This document shows, in pieces, positions 23,545 through 31,032 of a DNA stretch of 64,000 bases. The stretch is from Sulfurimonas sp. HSL3-1. GTDB lineage: Bacteria; Campylobacterota; Campylobacteria; Campylobacterales; Sulfurimonadaceae. Position numbers and translations under genes: made by a program. The stretch covers positions 434,001 through 498,000 of the forward strand of contig NZ_CP147920.1 of assembly GCF_039645995.1 (NCBI RefSeq), given 5' to 3'. The notes beneath the pieces were generated by a model. It was not told where the DNA came from, made no database searches, and saw only the letters and a program-made list of their open reading frames with translations. The first letter of the stretch is position 1. Every line of letters starts with the position of its first letter.

Positions 23545-24556
23545 GTACTTCCGCCGCGAGACGGCAGTGCTCGGAGTAGGGAATGAAGATACTGAAGGTC
23601 GTTCCCGTCTTGGAGGTGTCGACGGCGATGGCGCCGGCAAAGATCTTTTCGATGATCTGGCGGCTCATGTGCAGCCCGATGCCGCTCCCTTTCATCTGTT
23701 TCTTTGTCGTGAAGTAGGGATCGAAGATCTTCGGTTTGATCTCGGGGGCGATGCCGGGGCCATTGTCCGAAACCGTAATGGTCATGCCTTCGCCGTTTTT
23801 GTTGAACAGGAGCGTGATCTGTTTGGGTTCGATGTCGTACCCCTCCAAGGCGTCTTTGGCGTTGCTGATGAGGTTCAGCAGCACCTGCGAGATGGCGGTC
23901 GCGATCTCCAGGTGGTACGCTTCCTGGGCATCGGTACCCTCGATACGCAAGGTGATACGGGCGCTTTTGAGCAGCGGGGCGACGATTCCCTCCATCTCGG
24001 AAACGATCTGTTTCAGGGGCAGGATCTTCGTCGGGGCCCGGTTTTGGAAAAAGGAGCGGAAGTCTTCGATGGTATCGGAGAGATAGAGGGTGTTCTGTTC
24101 AATCGTTTCAAAGGCCTGGTCCAGGGTCTCATCGTCGAGTTTCCCCGTTGCCTGGGCGAGTTTGAGCGACAGGAGGGTGAGGTTGACGGCGTTGAGGGGC
24201 TGGCGCCACTGGTGGGAGATGTTTGAGAGCATCTCCCCCATCAGGACGAAGCGCTCCTGTTCGAAGAGCAGCAGATCTTTCTCGTGGTTTTTTTCGATGG
24301 CCTCTTCGAGGGCCGTTTTGTAGCGCTTCATACGCAGCATCAGGTTGAGGACGGCGGAGAGGATCGTCGGGGTCAGCAGCAGCGGCATCGCGATGGAGAG
24401 AAAGACGACAATGGGGGGCAATTGACCCATAAAAAGATAGAAGGTGCCGCCTGCCACCACGAAGGAGACGGCGGTAGAGACCAGTGTCGCCCAGATGATG
24501 ATCGTTTTCGGGCGATAGCGGCTGATTCTGTCGAGGAGACGGGCAAAAAGATTCAT
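23522..24556 (-). CDS. Membrane sensor histidine kinase
   Basis: This 344-residue kinase has two membrane helices near the N-terminus (about 18-43 and 47-72) with almost no periplasmic loop, so it senses membrane or cytoplasmic signals. A short coiled coil leads to the phosphorylation box NISHQWRQPLNAVNLTLLS (H115), then N box NLISNAKDALEGY and G boxes DNGPGIAPEI and GSGIGLHMSR. No response regulator adjoins. There is no ribosome site, and a TATAAT lies only six bases upstream of the ATG, so the mRNA may be leaderless. Confidence 0.9.
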   Translation of the reverse strand: MNLFARLLDRISRYRPKTIIIWATLVSTAVSFVVAGGTFYLFMGQLPPIVVFLSIAMPLLLTPTILSAVLNLMLRMKRYKTALEEAIEKNHEKDLLLFEQERFVLMGEMLSNISHQWRQPLNAVNLTLLSLKLAQATGKLDDETLDQAFETIEQNTLYLSDTIEDFRSFFQNRAPTKILPLKQIVSEMEGIVAPLLKSARITLRIEGTDAQEAYHLEIATAISQVLLNLISNAKDALEGYDIEPKQITLLFNKNGEGMTITVSDNGPGIAPEIKPKIFDPYFTTKKQMKGSGIGLHMSRQIIEKIFAGAIAVDTSKTGTTFSIFIPYSEHCRLAAEVPTPEGEA

Positions 24557-24561
24557 AAGAA

Positions 24562-24567
24562 ATTATA
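24562..24567 (-). promoter_or_regulatory. -10 element abutting the histidine-kinase start (leaderless mRNA?)
   Basis: Minus-strand TATAAT ends five bases before the ATG at 24556. With normal spacing, transcription would begin at the A of the start codon. No purine-rich ribosome site lies in between. Confidence 0.5.
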
Positions 24568-24677
24568 GGGGCAGATTGATTAAAACTAGATCGTGTCCGG
24601 CGCCTTTTTTGGCGCGATGATTGGCGGCAGAGGGGCGGTTTCTGCTATGATTGCATCACTGATTTAAAGGACTGCGA

Positions 24678-25130
24678 GTGGGCGAAACGATTGCCAAAAA
24701 CAAAAAAGCCTATCATGACTACGAGATCCTCGAAAAATTCGAAGCGGGCCTCGTGCTCCAGGGCAGCGAAGTCAAAGGGATTCGGGCCGGACGGGTCAAT
24801 CTCAAGGACAGCTTTGTCAAGATCGTCAGAGGCGAAGCTTTTTTGTTCAATGCCCATATCGGCCGCCTGGAGACGACGCACCACTACTACGGCCACGAGG
24901 AGCGCGGCAGCCGGAAGCTTCTCCTGCACAAGAAAGAGATCGCCAAGCTGATCGCCGCCGTCGAAAAAGAGGGGCACACTATCGTCCCGCTGCAGCTCTA
25001 TTTCAACCGCAAAAACATCGTCAAGATCCAGATCGCCATTGCGCGGGGTAAAAAGCTGCACGATAAACGCGCCGACATGAAAGAGAAAGATATGAAGCGC
25101 GACATTGAACGGGCGTTAAAAGACTACTAG
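24678..25130 (+). CDS. smpB: SsrA-binding protein SmpB
   Basis: This 150-residue partner of tmRNA acts in trans-translation. The OB-fold begins [20 protein letters not shown], with the family motif [19 protein letters not shown]. The basic C-terminal tail [20 protein letters not shown] enters the ribosomal decoding site. The start is GTG (24678), with AAAGGA six bases upstream. A second copy of the last 23 codons plus the hairpin after the stop occurs 169 bases downstream. The tmRNA gene is not in the window. Confidence 0.95.
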   Translation: MGETIAKNKKAYHDYEILEKFEAGLVLQGSEVKGIRAGRVNLKDSFVKIVRGEAFLFNAHIGRLETTHHYYGHEERGSRKLLLHKKEIAKLIAAVEKEGHTIVPLQLYFNRKNIVKIQIAIARGKKLHDKRADMKEKDMKRDIERALKDY

Positions 25131-25325
25131 CAGCTTTTTTCGGCTCGTGCAGAGCCGCCTTTAGTTGCCATAGCGGCCAGCGAAAGTTCGCGGGGCTTTG
25201 CTCCGGGAACGGCAATGAAAATGGTCGCACGACAAACGCGCCGACATGAAAGAGAAGGATATGAAGCGCGACATTGAACGGGCGCTCAAAGATTACTAGC
25301 AGCTTTTTGCGGCTCGAACAAAGCC
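25058..25325 (+). repeat. Direct repeat of the smpB 3' end
   Basis: Bases 25058-25156 (end of smpB plus its hairpin) and 25227-25325 are direct repeats about 98 bases long. The last 23 codons encode the same peptide in both. All five differences in the coding part are synonymous (for example GAT/GAC, AAA/AAG, TTA/CTC). A 70-base spacer separates the copies. This resembles the scar of an element that integrated at the 3' end of smpB carrying its own copy of the gene end. Confidence 0.85.
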
Positions 25326-25351
25326 GTGTTTCCCAAGATTATCTGTGTTTT

Positions 25352-25498
25352 GTTCCCTTTCTTCTTTGTTCGCACAAAGAAGAAACCGAACCCGAAAGAA
25401 GAAAGTGCGAAAGGCTGCCGCTTTCGGGATATTCCATGCCCCGGTGATCCTGCTGACACGCTAATTATCATTTCGGACTTGACAGAAGAAGCGGATGC
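25352..25498 (+). repeat. Structured dispersed repeat, copy 3 (full, diverged)
   Basis: Hairpin TTTCTTCTTTG (25358-25368) / CAAAGAAGAAA (25375-25385). Loop TTCGCAC (25369-25375) is complementary to GTGCGAA (25405-25411). Compared with copy 2, both sides of both pairings have changed together. The rest (GGCTGCCGCTTTCGGGA, ATTCCATGC, GACACGCTAAT, GAAGCGGA) is shared. It lies between the smpB duplication and a heptamer tandem repeat. Confidence 0.85.
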
Positions 25499-25508
25499 TG
25501 ACAAGCTC

Positions 25509-25543
25509 TACCTACTACCTACTACCTACTACCTACTACCTAC
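25509..25543 (+). repeat. Heptanucleotide tandem repeat (TACCTAC)5
   Basis: Five exact copies of TACCTAC, starting right after structured repeat copy 3 and ending six bases past the stop of the small membrane-protein gene at 25549. Such a tract can vary in copy number by slippage. It is not inside a gene, so any effect would be on transcript ends. Confidence 0.9.
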
Positions 25544-25548
25544 TGGTA

Positions 25549-25884
25549 CTATCCTGCTGTCCGCATGACCTCAAGCAGGGTGATGAGTATGGCGATGACG
25601 GCGGACACGATGGCGACCCTGTCCGCTCTCTTTATCGCCTTATAGATGCGTTCGAGTTCCGGGTCGTCGAGGTCGGCGAATTTGTGGGCGCGGATGTATT
25701 TGACCGCTTCGCGGAAGCGGGGGTCGCCGAACTGGATGTTCCAGCGCGGGCGCCCCATGGCTTCATAGCGTGAGGGGTGGTTGTCGCGCAGGCGGTTCAG
25801 AAAGGCGTTTGTCTCCAGCAGTTGCTTCAGTACGGCGATGATGAAGAGGGCGGTGGCGGTGATGAAAAACAGGTTAAGCGTCAT
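25549..25884 (-). CDS. Small membrane protein, unknown
   Basis: The product has 111 residues, with one hydrophobic helix at each end (LNLFFITATALFIIAVLKQL and VAIVSAVIAILITLLEVM). Between them is a soluble basic middle (HPSRYEAMGRPRWNIQFGDP, YIRAHKFADLDDPELERIYK). The universal-stress or holin families do not fit; I do not recognise it. It lies 77 bases downstream of rplS and may be the last gene of that operon. A heptamer repeat adjoins its stop. Confidence 0.7.
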   Translation of the reverse strand: MTLNLFFITATALFIIAVLKQLLETNAFLNRLRDNHPSRYEAMGRPRWNIQFGDPRFREAVKYIRAHKFADLDDPELERIYKAIKRADRVAIVSAVIAILITLLEVMRTAG

Positions 25885-25961
25885 ACGGATTCCTTTTGCA
25901 GGAAGCGGTTGGTGGTAAAAAGTGGGTGGGGAAGTGTGTTGGGTGTGAAGGGCGTCCGCAA

Positions 25962-26318
25962 TTACTTGCGGAGCTCTTTGATACGTGCAGATTTACCGGC
26001 ACGGTCGCGCAGGTAGAAGAGTTTCGCACGACGTACACGTCCGCGGCGAAGTACTTTGATCTCGTTGATGCTGTCGCTGTAGATCGGGAAAACACGCTCG
26101 ATACCGATGCCGTTGGCACCGATTTTACGAACTGTGATGGTTTTACCCGTTCCCTGACCGCGCATTGCGATACATACACCCTCGTAGTTCTGAACACGAG
26201 TTTTGTCACCTTCTTTAATGGTAACAGCGAGGCGTACGGTATCACCGGCGCGGAATTCTGGGACGTTCTTTTCAGCGACTTGAGCATTTTCGAAATTTTC
26301 GATGTATTTATTTCTCAT
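25962..26318 (-). CDS. rplS: 50S ribosomal protein L19
   Basis: This 118-residue protein sits at the 30S-50S interface. [52 protein letters not shown] and [20 protein letters not shown] are typical of L19. The ATG at 26318 lies inside the last codons of trmD (11-base overlap) and uses an AAAGGA site within trmD. A frame opening 29 codons earlier is not family sequence. Confidence 0.97.
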   Translation of the reverse strand: MRNKYIENFENAQVAEKNVPEFRAGDTVRLAVTIKEGDKTRVQNYEGVCIAMRGQGTGKTITVRKIGANGIGIERVFPIYSDSINEIKVLRRGRVRRAKLFYLRDRAGKSARIKELRK

Positions 26319-27012
26319 ACAATGTCCTTTTTCTATGCCTTTTAAGCTGCTCAGGCCTGAAGAATTTAGTCTTGCATTCTGACAAGGCAATTTTGAGTGC
26401 CGCAATTTTACTGTGGTTTCCCTTTAAGAATTCTGATGGCACGCCCATATTCTCAAAAAGCGGGGGCTTTCCGTAGGATGGGGCTTCCAGCAGATGGGTT
26501 TCAAAGCTTTCCGTCTCCAGCGACTCGCTGTTTCCGAGTACGCCTTCAAGGTTGCGGGCAATGGCATCTGTCATGACCAGCGAGGGCAGCTCCCCGCCGG
26601 TCAGGATGTAATCACCGATACTGAAGAGTTCGTCCGCAAAGGTCTCGATGACCCTTTCGTCTATGCCTTCGTAGCGGCCGCTGACAAATGCGACATGGCT
26701 TTTCTTGGCAAGGCGTTTGGCGTCGTTCTGCACAAACGGTTTGCCGACAGGGGTTGCGAAAACGATATGGACGTCCGGATCGTTTTCACGGAGTTGTTTC
26801 AGGGTGTCGAAAAGCGGCTGCGGGGTCATCACCATCCCGGCCCCGCCGCCGACGGCGGTGTCGTCGACCTTGCCGTGCTTGTTCGTCGTAAAGTCGCGCG
26901 GGTTGAGGTAGGAAACGTTGAACAGTCCCTTCTCCTGTGCCCGCTTGAGGATGGAGTCCTGGAAATACCCTTCGATCAGGTTGGAGAAGAGGGTGACGTA
27001 GGTAAAAGTCAC
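26308..27012 (-). CDS. trmD: tRNA (guanine(37)-N1)-methyltransferase
   Basis: This 234-residue SPOUT methyltransferase modifies G37 and prevents frameshifting. [39 protein letters not shown] and [20 protein letters not shown] are the cofactor-knot and catalytic motifs. It overlaps rimM by four bases upstream and rplS by 11 downstream. Confidence 0.97.
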   Translation of the reverse strand: MTFTYVTLFSNLIEGYFQDSILKRAQEKGLFNVSYLNPRDFTTNKHGKVDDTAVGGGAGMVMTPQPLFDTLKQLRENDPDVHIVFATPVGKPFVQNDAKRLAKKSHVAFVSGRYEGIDERVIETFADELFSIGDYILTGGELPSLVMTDAIARNLEGVLGNSESLETESFETHLLEAPSYGKPPLFENMGVPSEFLKGNHSKIAALKIALSECKTKFFRPEQLKRHRKRTLYEK

Positions 27013-27554
27013 GACTCCTCCAGGATGGCCATCGCGCCGTGCGCGGTGATCAGGGCCGCATCGGTATCGACACTTTCGACGAAGGGCGGCTGTTTGGGCA
27101 GAAGGAACTGCTTGGGCAGTCTCTGCTTTGTCAGCGCATCGTCGGTTTTGATCTGCAGGTAATCGACCGCGCCGATGCGCTCGATCTCCAGCACCTTGCC
27201 CAGCGTCACACCGTCTTCCATGACCGTGCAGCCGATCAGGTCGAACCAGAAGTGCTCCCCCTCATCGAGGTGGCACATTTCGCGGGTACGGCCGTAGGTC
27301 GTGTAGAGCATGACGTTGGTGAAGCGTTTGGCGTCTTCGGGGGTTTCGATACCTTCGAGTTTGACCAGTTCGCGCTCCATGTTGACCGTTTCAAACCGCA
27401 GCGGGGTACGCTCTTTGGTATAGAAGGTCTCGCCGGGGACGAACTGTTCGGGAAAATCGGTGAAGAGGTGCAGCTTCATCTCGCCGTGCAGGCCGACGGT
27501 GCGGCCAAGCGTGGCGATATGGAGGAGCCGGTCGTTATTCTGCCGTTTCGACAT
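27009..27554 (-). CDS. rimM: Ribosome maturation factor RimM
   Basis: This 181-residue protein binds S19 and helps 30S maturation. An N-terminal beta-barrel (HIATLGRTVGLHGEMKLHLF) is followed by a PRC-barrel domain (FWFDLIGCTVMEDGVTLGKV). Its start lies 20 bases inside the KH-protein gene and its end overlaps trmD by four. Confidence 0.94.
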   Translation of the reverse strand: MSKRQNNDRLLHIATLGRTVGLHGEMKLHLFTDFPEQFVPGETFYTKERTPLRFETVNMERELVKLEGIETPEDAKRFTNVMLYTTYGRTREMCHLDEGEHFWFDLIGCTVMEDGVTLGKVLEIERIGAVDYLQIKTDDALTKQRLPKQFLLPKQPPFVESVDTDAALITAHGAMAILEES

Positions 27555-27774
27555 TGATGCGGTAGCTTTTGCCGTCTTTGGCTTTGCAGCCGGAGATAAC
27601 GGTTTTGATGGCGCCGATCATTTTGCCCTCTTTGCCGATCAGCTTGCCGATGTCGGCGCCGTTGGCATAGAGGACGATTTCGGCGATCTCGTCACCTTCG
27701 AACATCTCGACGCGGATGTCCTCGGGATAGGAGGCGATGAGACGTGCGTATTCGGCGACGAAATCGGTGACCAT
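27535..27774 (-). CDS. khpA: KH-domain RNA-binding protein (KhpA-like)
   Basis: This 79-residue single KH domain has the GxxG loop in LIGKEGKMIGAIKTVISGCK. The location between rpsP and rimM is the usual place of KhpA/YlqC, which binds RNA with KhpB in bacteria where it has been studied. The start follows the rpsP stop by two bases. Confidence 0.9.
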   Translation of the reverse strand: MVTDFVAEYARLIASYPEDIRVEMFEGDEIAEIVLYANGADIGKLIGKEGKMIGAIKTVISGCKAKDGKSYRINVETAE

Positions 27775-27776
27775 GA

Positions 27777-27998
27777 TTATTTGCCGGTGATCTTTTTGAC
27801 GCGGTCGCTCATCGTGGCGCCGACGCTGATCCAGTAGTTCAGACGCTCTTCGTCGATCTTCTGTTCTTTGGTCATCGGGTTGTACCAGCCGATCAGTTCG
27901 ATCCAGCCGCCGTCACGGCGTTTGCGGGAATCAGTAACCGCAACGCGGTAGAAAGGCTGTTTTTTGCGTCCCATACGGGTAAGACGGATTGTTGTCAT
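27777..27998 (-). CDS. rpsP: 30S ribosomal protein S16
   Basis: This 73-residue protein begins [20 protein letters not shown] and contains [20 protein letters not shown], both typical of S16. It is the first gene after its own promoter (28206-28234) and leads the khpA-rimM-trmD-rplS operon. Confidence 0.97.
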   Translation of the reverse strand: MTTIRLTRMGRKKQPFYRVAVTDSRKRRDGGWIELIGWYNPMTKEQKIDEERLNYWISVGATMSDRVKKITGK

Positions 27999-28000
27999 TG

Positions 28001-28205
28001 TTCGTTCCTTCGATAAATAATAAAGTGAATGGTTTTCGGGAAGGTCGGAAAAAGAGGGCAGTGCAGCGGAACGATGAAGGAGTCACTCAACAATGAATAC
28101 CGCGGCCTCTAACCGTCTTATCGGAGACGTTCCGTGCAAACCGTTCGGGTATGCGATACGCCAATGTCACAGAGGTATTGTTCATAAGCGTAAAACGATG
28201 GCGGG
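28001..28205 (-). other. Long 5' leader of the rpsP operon
   Basis: About 200 transcribed bases precede rpsP, with no gene in them. They contain several short dyads (for example GGAACGTCTCC near 28120), but I cannot draw one convincing fold. A leader this long could hold ribosomal-protein feedback control; that is speculation. Confidence 0.4.
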
Positions 28206-28234
28206 ATTATAGCGAATAATTCTAGATTGCACAA
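28206..28234 (-). promoter_or_regulatory. Promoter of the rpsP-rplS operon
   Basis: On the minus strand, TTGTGC (28234-28229) and TATAAT (28211-28206) are separated by 17 bases. This is the best sigma-70 promoter in the window. Transcription would start near 28199. Confidence 0.7.
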
Positions 28235-28295
28235 GGGCGGGGGTGGCCCCGCTTCATTTGGCGAAAGGTACGCACGACTGGATGGCGGTGCATTC

Positions 28296-28847
28296 TCAGG
28301 GTCTCGGCTCTATCCTGATCTCTATTTCGTCGGCATTGTTGTTTTCATTGCGTTCGGCGATGGCATGCCCCGCATCGGCAATGACTTTGACGTACAGCAC
28401 GTCAGGCGTACCTTTGACCCTGCCGTAGATGATGTGCTGCGTAAGAAACTCCCCGGGTTCAAGGTTTTTCGTTACCCAGATGGTCTTCTCTTTGTGCACC
28501 GGGCCGGAGTAGCCGTACCTGAATTGGACGGTGATCTTAAATTTTTTGCGGCTGTGCCCGTCATAGGCAAAGACGTTTTCGATGGTGGTGTCCAGTTCAA
28601 GCGGCTCATTGACATAGAGCTTTCGGACATGACTCAGTATGGTACCGCCCCTTTGGGTATAAGCCGTGATACCGGTCACCGTCAGGTCCGGCTTTTCGAC
28701 AGGCTGCTGGGCAGAGGAGGACGGGGGCACGATTTTCTGGGGCACCTTGGTGGAGACGGCGGGGCGCTGTATCTGCACCTGGGGCTCTAAGGCAAATGCG
28801 GCGAGCGGCAAGAGAAACAGGGGGAGGTAAAGAGGGCGTATACGCAT
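28296..28847 (-). CDS. Exported CARDB-like adhesion-fold protein, unknown
   Basis: This 183-residue protein has a signal peptide (MRIRPLYLPLFLLPLAAFAL) and a Pro/Ser/Val-rich linker. From about residue 55 a beta-sandwich of CARDB type begins, with PDLTVTGITAYTQRGG and the hallmark AERNENNNADEIEIRIE. The ATG at 28847 has AAGGAGAG three bases upstream; an in-frame start 33 codons earlier is less likely. It lies between ffh and rpsP, where most relatives have no gene. Function unknown; probably periplasmic or surface binding. Confidence 0.72.
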   Translation of the reverse strand: MRIRPLYLPLFLLPLAAFALEPQVQIQRPAVSTKVPQKIVPPSSSAQQPVEKPDLTVTGITAYTQRGGTILSHVRKLYVNEPLELDTTIENVFAYDGHSRKKFKITVQFRYGYSGPVHKEKTIWVTKNLEPGEFLTQHIIYGRVKGTPDVLYVKVIADAGHAIAERNENNNADEIEIRIEPRP

Positions 28848-28967
28848 GATCTCTCCTTGTGGGATAATGCACGAAGATGTGACCATTATAACAGTTTCGC
28901 TGCGACGGAAGCAATCGATAAAAAGGGTGAAGGCGGGAAGCCGCATGCAAATGAAGCGGCGGGGGGA

Positions 28968-30314
28968 TCAGCGCGGGAACTTGCCGCCCTGCATCTGGCT
29001 CATCATGTTCTGCAGATCCTGCATCCCTTTTTTGCCGGAGAATTTCTTGGCCATCTTCGCGGCGTTTTTGAACTGCTTGAGGATGCGGTTGACGTCCATC
29101 TGGTCCATCCCGGCCCCTTTGGCCAGGCGCTGCTTGCGGCTGTTGTTGAGCAGGTCGGGGTTTTCGCGCTCTTTGGGGGTCATGGAGCTGACCAGCGCCT
29201 TGATCTGTTTGAGCTCCTGGGAGTTCTCCAGGTCGAAGTCTTTGAGCGCCTTGGACATGTCCCCCATCCCCGGGATCATGCCCATCAGGGATTTCATGGA
29301 GCCGAGCTTTTTCATGCTCTCCATCTGCTCGAGGAAGTCGTTGAAGTTGAACTGTCCCTTCTTGATCTTCTGGGTCAGCTTTTTCGCCTGCTTCTCATCG
29401 ATAACGCTTGAGGCCTTCTCCGCCAGCCCTTCGATGTCCCCCAGGCCCATCAGGCGGTTGACGATGCGGTCGGGGAGGAAGACTTCGAGGTCCGCCATCT
29501 TCTCACCGGCACCGATAAAGCGCAGCGGCACCTGAACCTGAGAGGCGATGCCCAGCGCGACCCCGCCTTTGGCGTCACCGTCGTACTTGCTCAGGATGAC
29601 CCCGTCGATCCCGATCTGCTCTTTGAAGCTCTGGGCGGTGCGGACGGCATCCTGCCCCGTCATGGAGTCGGCGACGTAGAAGATCTCGCTCGGCTTCGCG
29701 GCGTCACGGACCTGCTTCAGTTCGCTCATCAGCTCTTCGTCGATGGCCAGGCGTCCGGCGGTATCGACGAGCACGACGTCGTAGAGGTTGCTTTTGGCTT
29801 TGGCCATGGCCGCCGTGACGACCTCGACCGGGTTCTTGGTCGCCTCGTCTTCATAAAGGTCGACGCCGATCTGCTCCGTGATCTGGCGGAGCTGTTCGAC
29901 GGCGGCCATACGCTGCAGGTCCGCCGCGACGATCAGGACCTTCTTCTTTTTCTGCTCTTTGAGGTAGGTGGCGAGTTTCCCTGTTGTCGTCGTTTTCCCC
30001 GAACCCTGAAGGCCGGTCATCAGGATGACGGTGGGGGGATTTGCCGCAAAAACAAACCCCTGGTGCCCTTCGCTCTTCAGCAGGTCGTGCAGGGTAAAGC
30101 GCATCGCGTCAAGGAACTGATCCTTGCCGATGCCGGCTTTCTTCGTATCCAGTTCGACGCGGTCGATAAGCTCTTTGACAACCTTGTGATGGACATCGGC
30201 TTTGAGCAGCGCTTTTTTCAGTTCGGCAAGCGCTTTCTTCAGCGCCTTTTCATCGTCATGGAAGCGGATCTTTTTAATGGCGGACGTAAACGAATCCGTC
30301 AGGGTATCAAACAC
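28968..30314 (-). CDS. ffh: Signal recognition particle protein Ffh
   Basis: This 448-residue SRP54 GTPase has an N domain, then the G domain with GLQGSGKTTTTGKLATYLKE, DTAGRLAIDEELM and LSKYDGDAKGGVAL. The methionine-rich M domain (MESMKKLGSMKSLMGMIPGM) binds signal peptides and 4.5S RNA. It delivers membrane proteins to SecYEG. A -10 lies about 75 bases upstream. Confidence 0.97.
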   Translation of the reverse strand: MFDTLTDSFTSAIKKIRFHDDEKALKKALAELKKALLKADVHHKVVKELIDRVELDTKKAGIGKDQFLDAMRFTLHDLLKSEGHQGFVFAANPPTVILMTGLQGSGKTTTTGKLATYLKEQKKKKVLIVAADLQRMAAVEQLRQITEQIGVDLYEDEATKNPVEVVTAAMAKAKSNLYDVVLVDTAGRLAIDEELMSELKQVRDAAKPSEIFYVADSMTGQDAVRTAQSFKEQIGIDGVILSKYDGDAKGGVALGIASQVQVPLRFIGAGEKMADLEVFLPDRIVNRLMGLGDIEGLAEKASSVIDEKQAKKLTQKIKKGQFNFNDFLEQMESMKKLGSMKSLMGMIPGMGDMSKALKDFDLENSQELKQIKALVSSMTPKERENPDLLNNSRKQRLAKGAGMDQMDVNRILKQFKNAAKMAKKFSGKKGMQDLQNMMSQMQGGKFPR

Positions 30315-30386
30315 GGGTGCTCCTTATGCTCTGCGTCGCAAAGCTGTTCAATCAATAATATATGGGTGCGATATGAGTGAAGGCGC

Positions 30387-30392
30387 ATTATA
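30387..30392 (-). promoter_or_regulatory. Probable -10 of ffh
   Basis: Minus-strand TATAAT in a TTCGCTATAATGCGC context, about 73 bases upstream of the ffh ATG. The -35 is unclear. Confidence 0.5.
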
Positions 30393-31032
30393 GCGAAACA
30401 CCCTTTGCAGGATGTTTGATACGCTGTGTGCTTACCATATATAGCAGTCTGTGGCCGTCCTCTATGGCAGCTCTTAAAATGGCCTCGGACTCTCCTGCCG
30501 GCATTGCAAAAGGATAAATACAAATTTCTAATATCCATATTTTTATGAATAAGTACAAACAGTAAAAGTTAATAAAAAAAAATTATTAGAAATAAATTGA
30601 AGTGAGCGCATATTATACACCGTAAAAAACCAAAATACAACATTTATAAGAAAAAGTTTTATTAAGTATTCTTTTTTTTTCTTTAAATGTGAAAAAAAGT
30701 AACAGCTGTGACGGGTTGAATAACGGATTTTTGAATATATGTAGGGCAACATCGCCTAGAGAATGGCATAATTTTCTTACCGCAACTCGAAAGAACAATT
30801 TGGCGTCAGGATTTTAAGTCAATTGCACTCATTTGGGAAAGGGTAAGAGGTGGCATCGGTAAGGGCTGAATGTCGCTGAGTGTTACATTATTTGTTGACC
30901 GAGGCGAGCCGTATGGGATGGCATTCCATCGCCATACGGTTTTGGGCGGGTCGAACTGATCCGTAATCTGGGATCTGCATGGACTGCTATTGTGCATTAC
31001 AGATTTCTATCACAATATATAAGGAAAAAACA
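30393..31032. other. Divergent intergenic region with AT-rich core and leader stem-loop
   Basis: About 640 bases between the ffh promoter and the Leu/Gly-rich lipoprotein gene. The middle (about 30540-30800) is very AT-rich with several A or T runs and no credible gene. The plus-strand part contains a strong stem-loop at 30909-30939. No clear promoter pair for the lipoprotein could be fixed. Confidence 0.55.
30909..30943 (+). promoter_or_regulatory. Stem-loop with T run in the leader of the 674-residue lipoprotein gene
   Basis: CCGTATGG-GATGG, loop CATT, CCATC-(G)-CCATACGG gives a 13-base-pair stem with one bulge, followed by TTTT. It lies about 90 bases before the start codon, so it could be an attenuator or a stability element. 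I could not match it to a known riboswitch class. Confidence 0.5.

Noticed and set aside
25509-25543. Tandem repeat considered as a CRISPR fragment
   Set aside because: The units are seven bases with no spacers. It is a simple sequence repeat. No CRISPR array or cas gene was seen anywhere in the window.
30840-31032. Leader of the 674-residue lipoprotein considered as a cyclic-di-GMP riboswitch
   Set aside because: Surface-adhesin leaders often carry this class, but the conserved core sequences are not present. Only a stem-loop with a T run is supportable.
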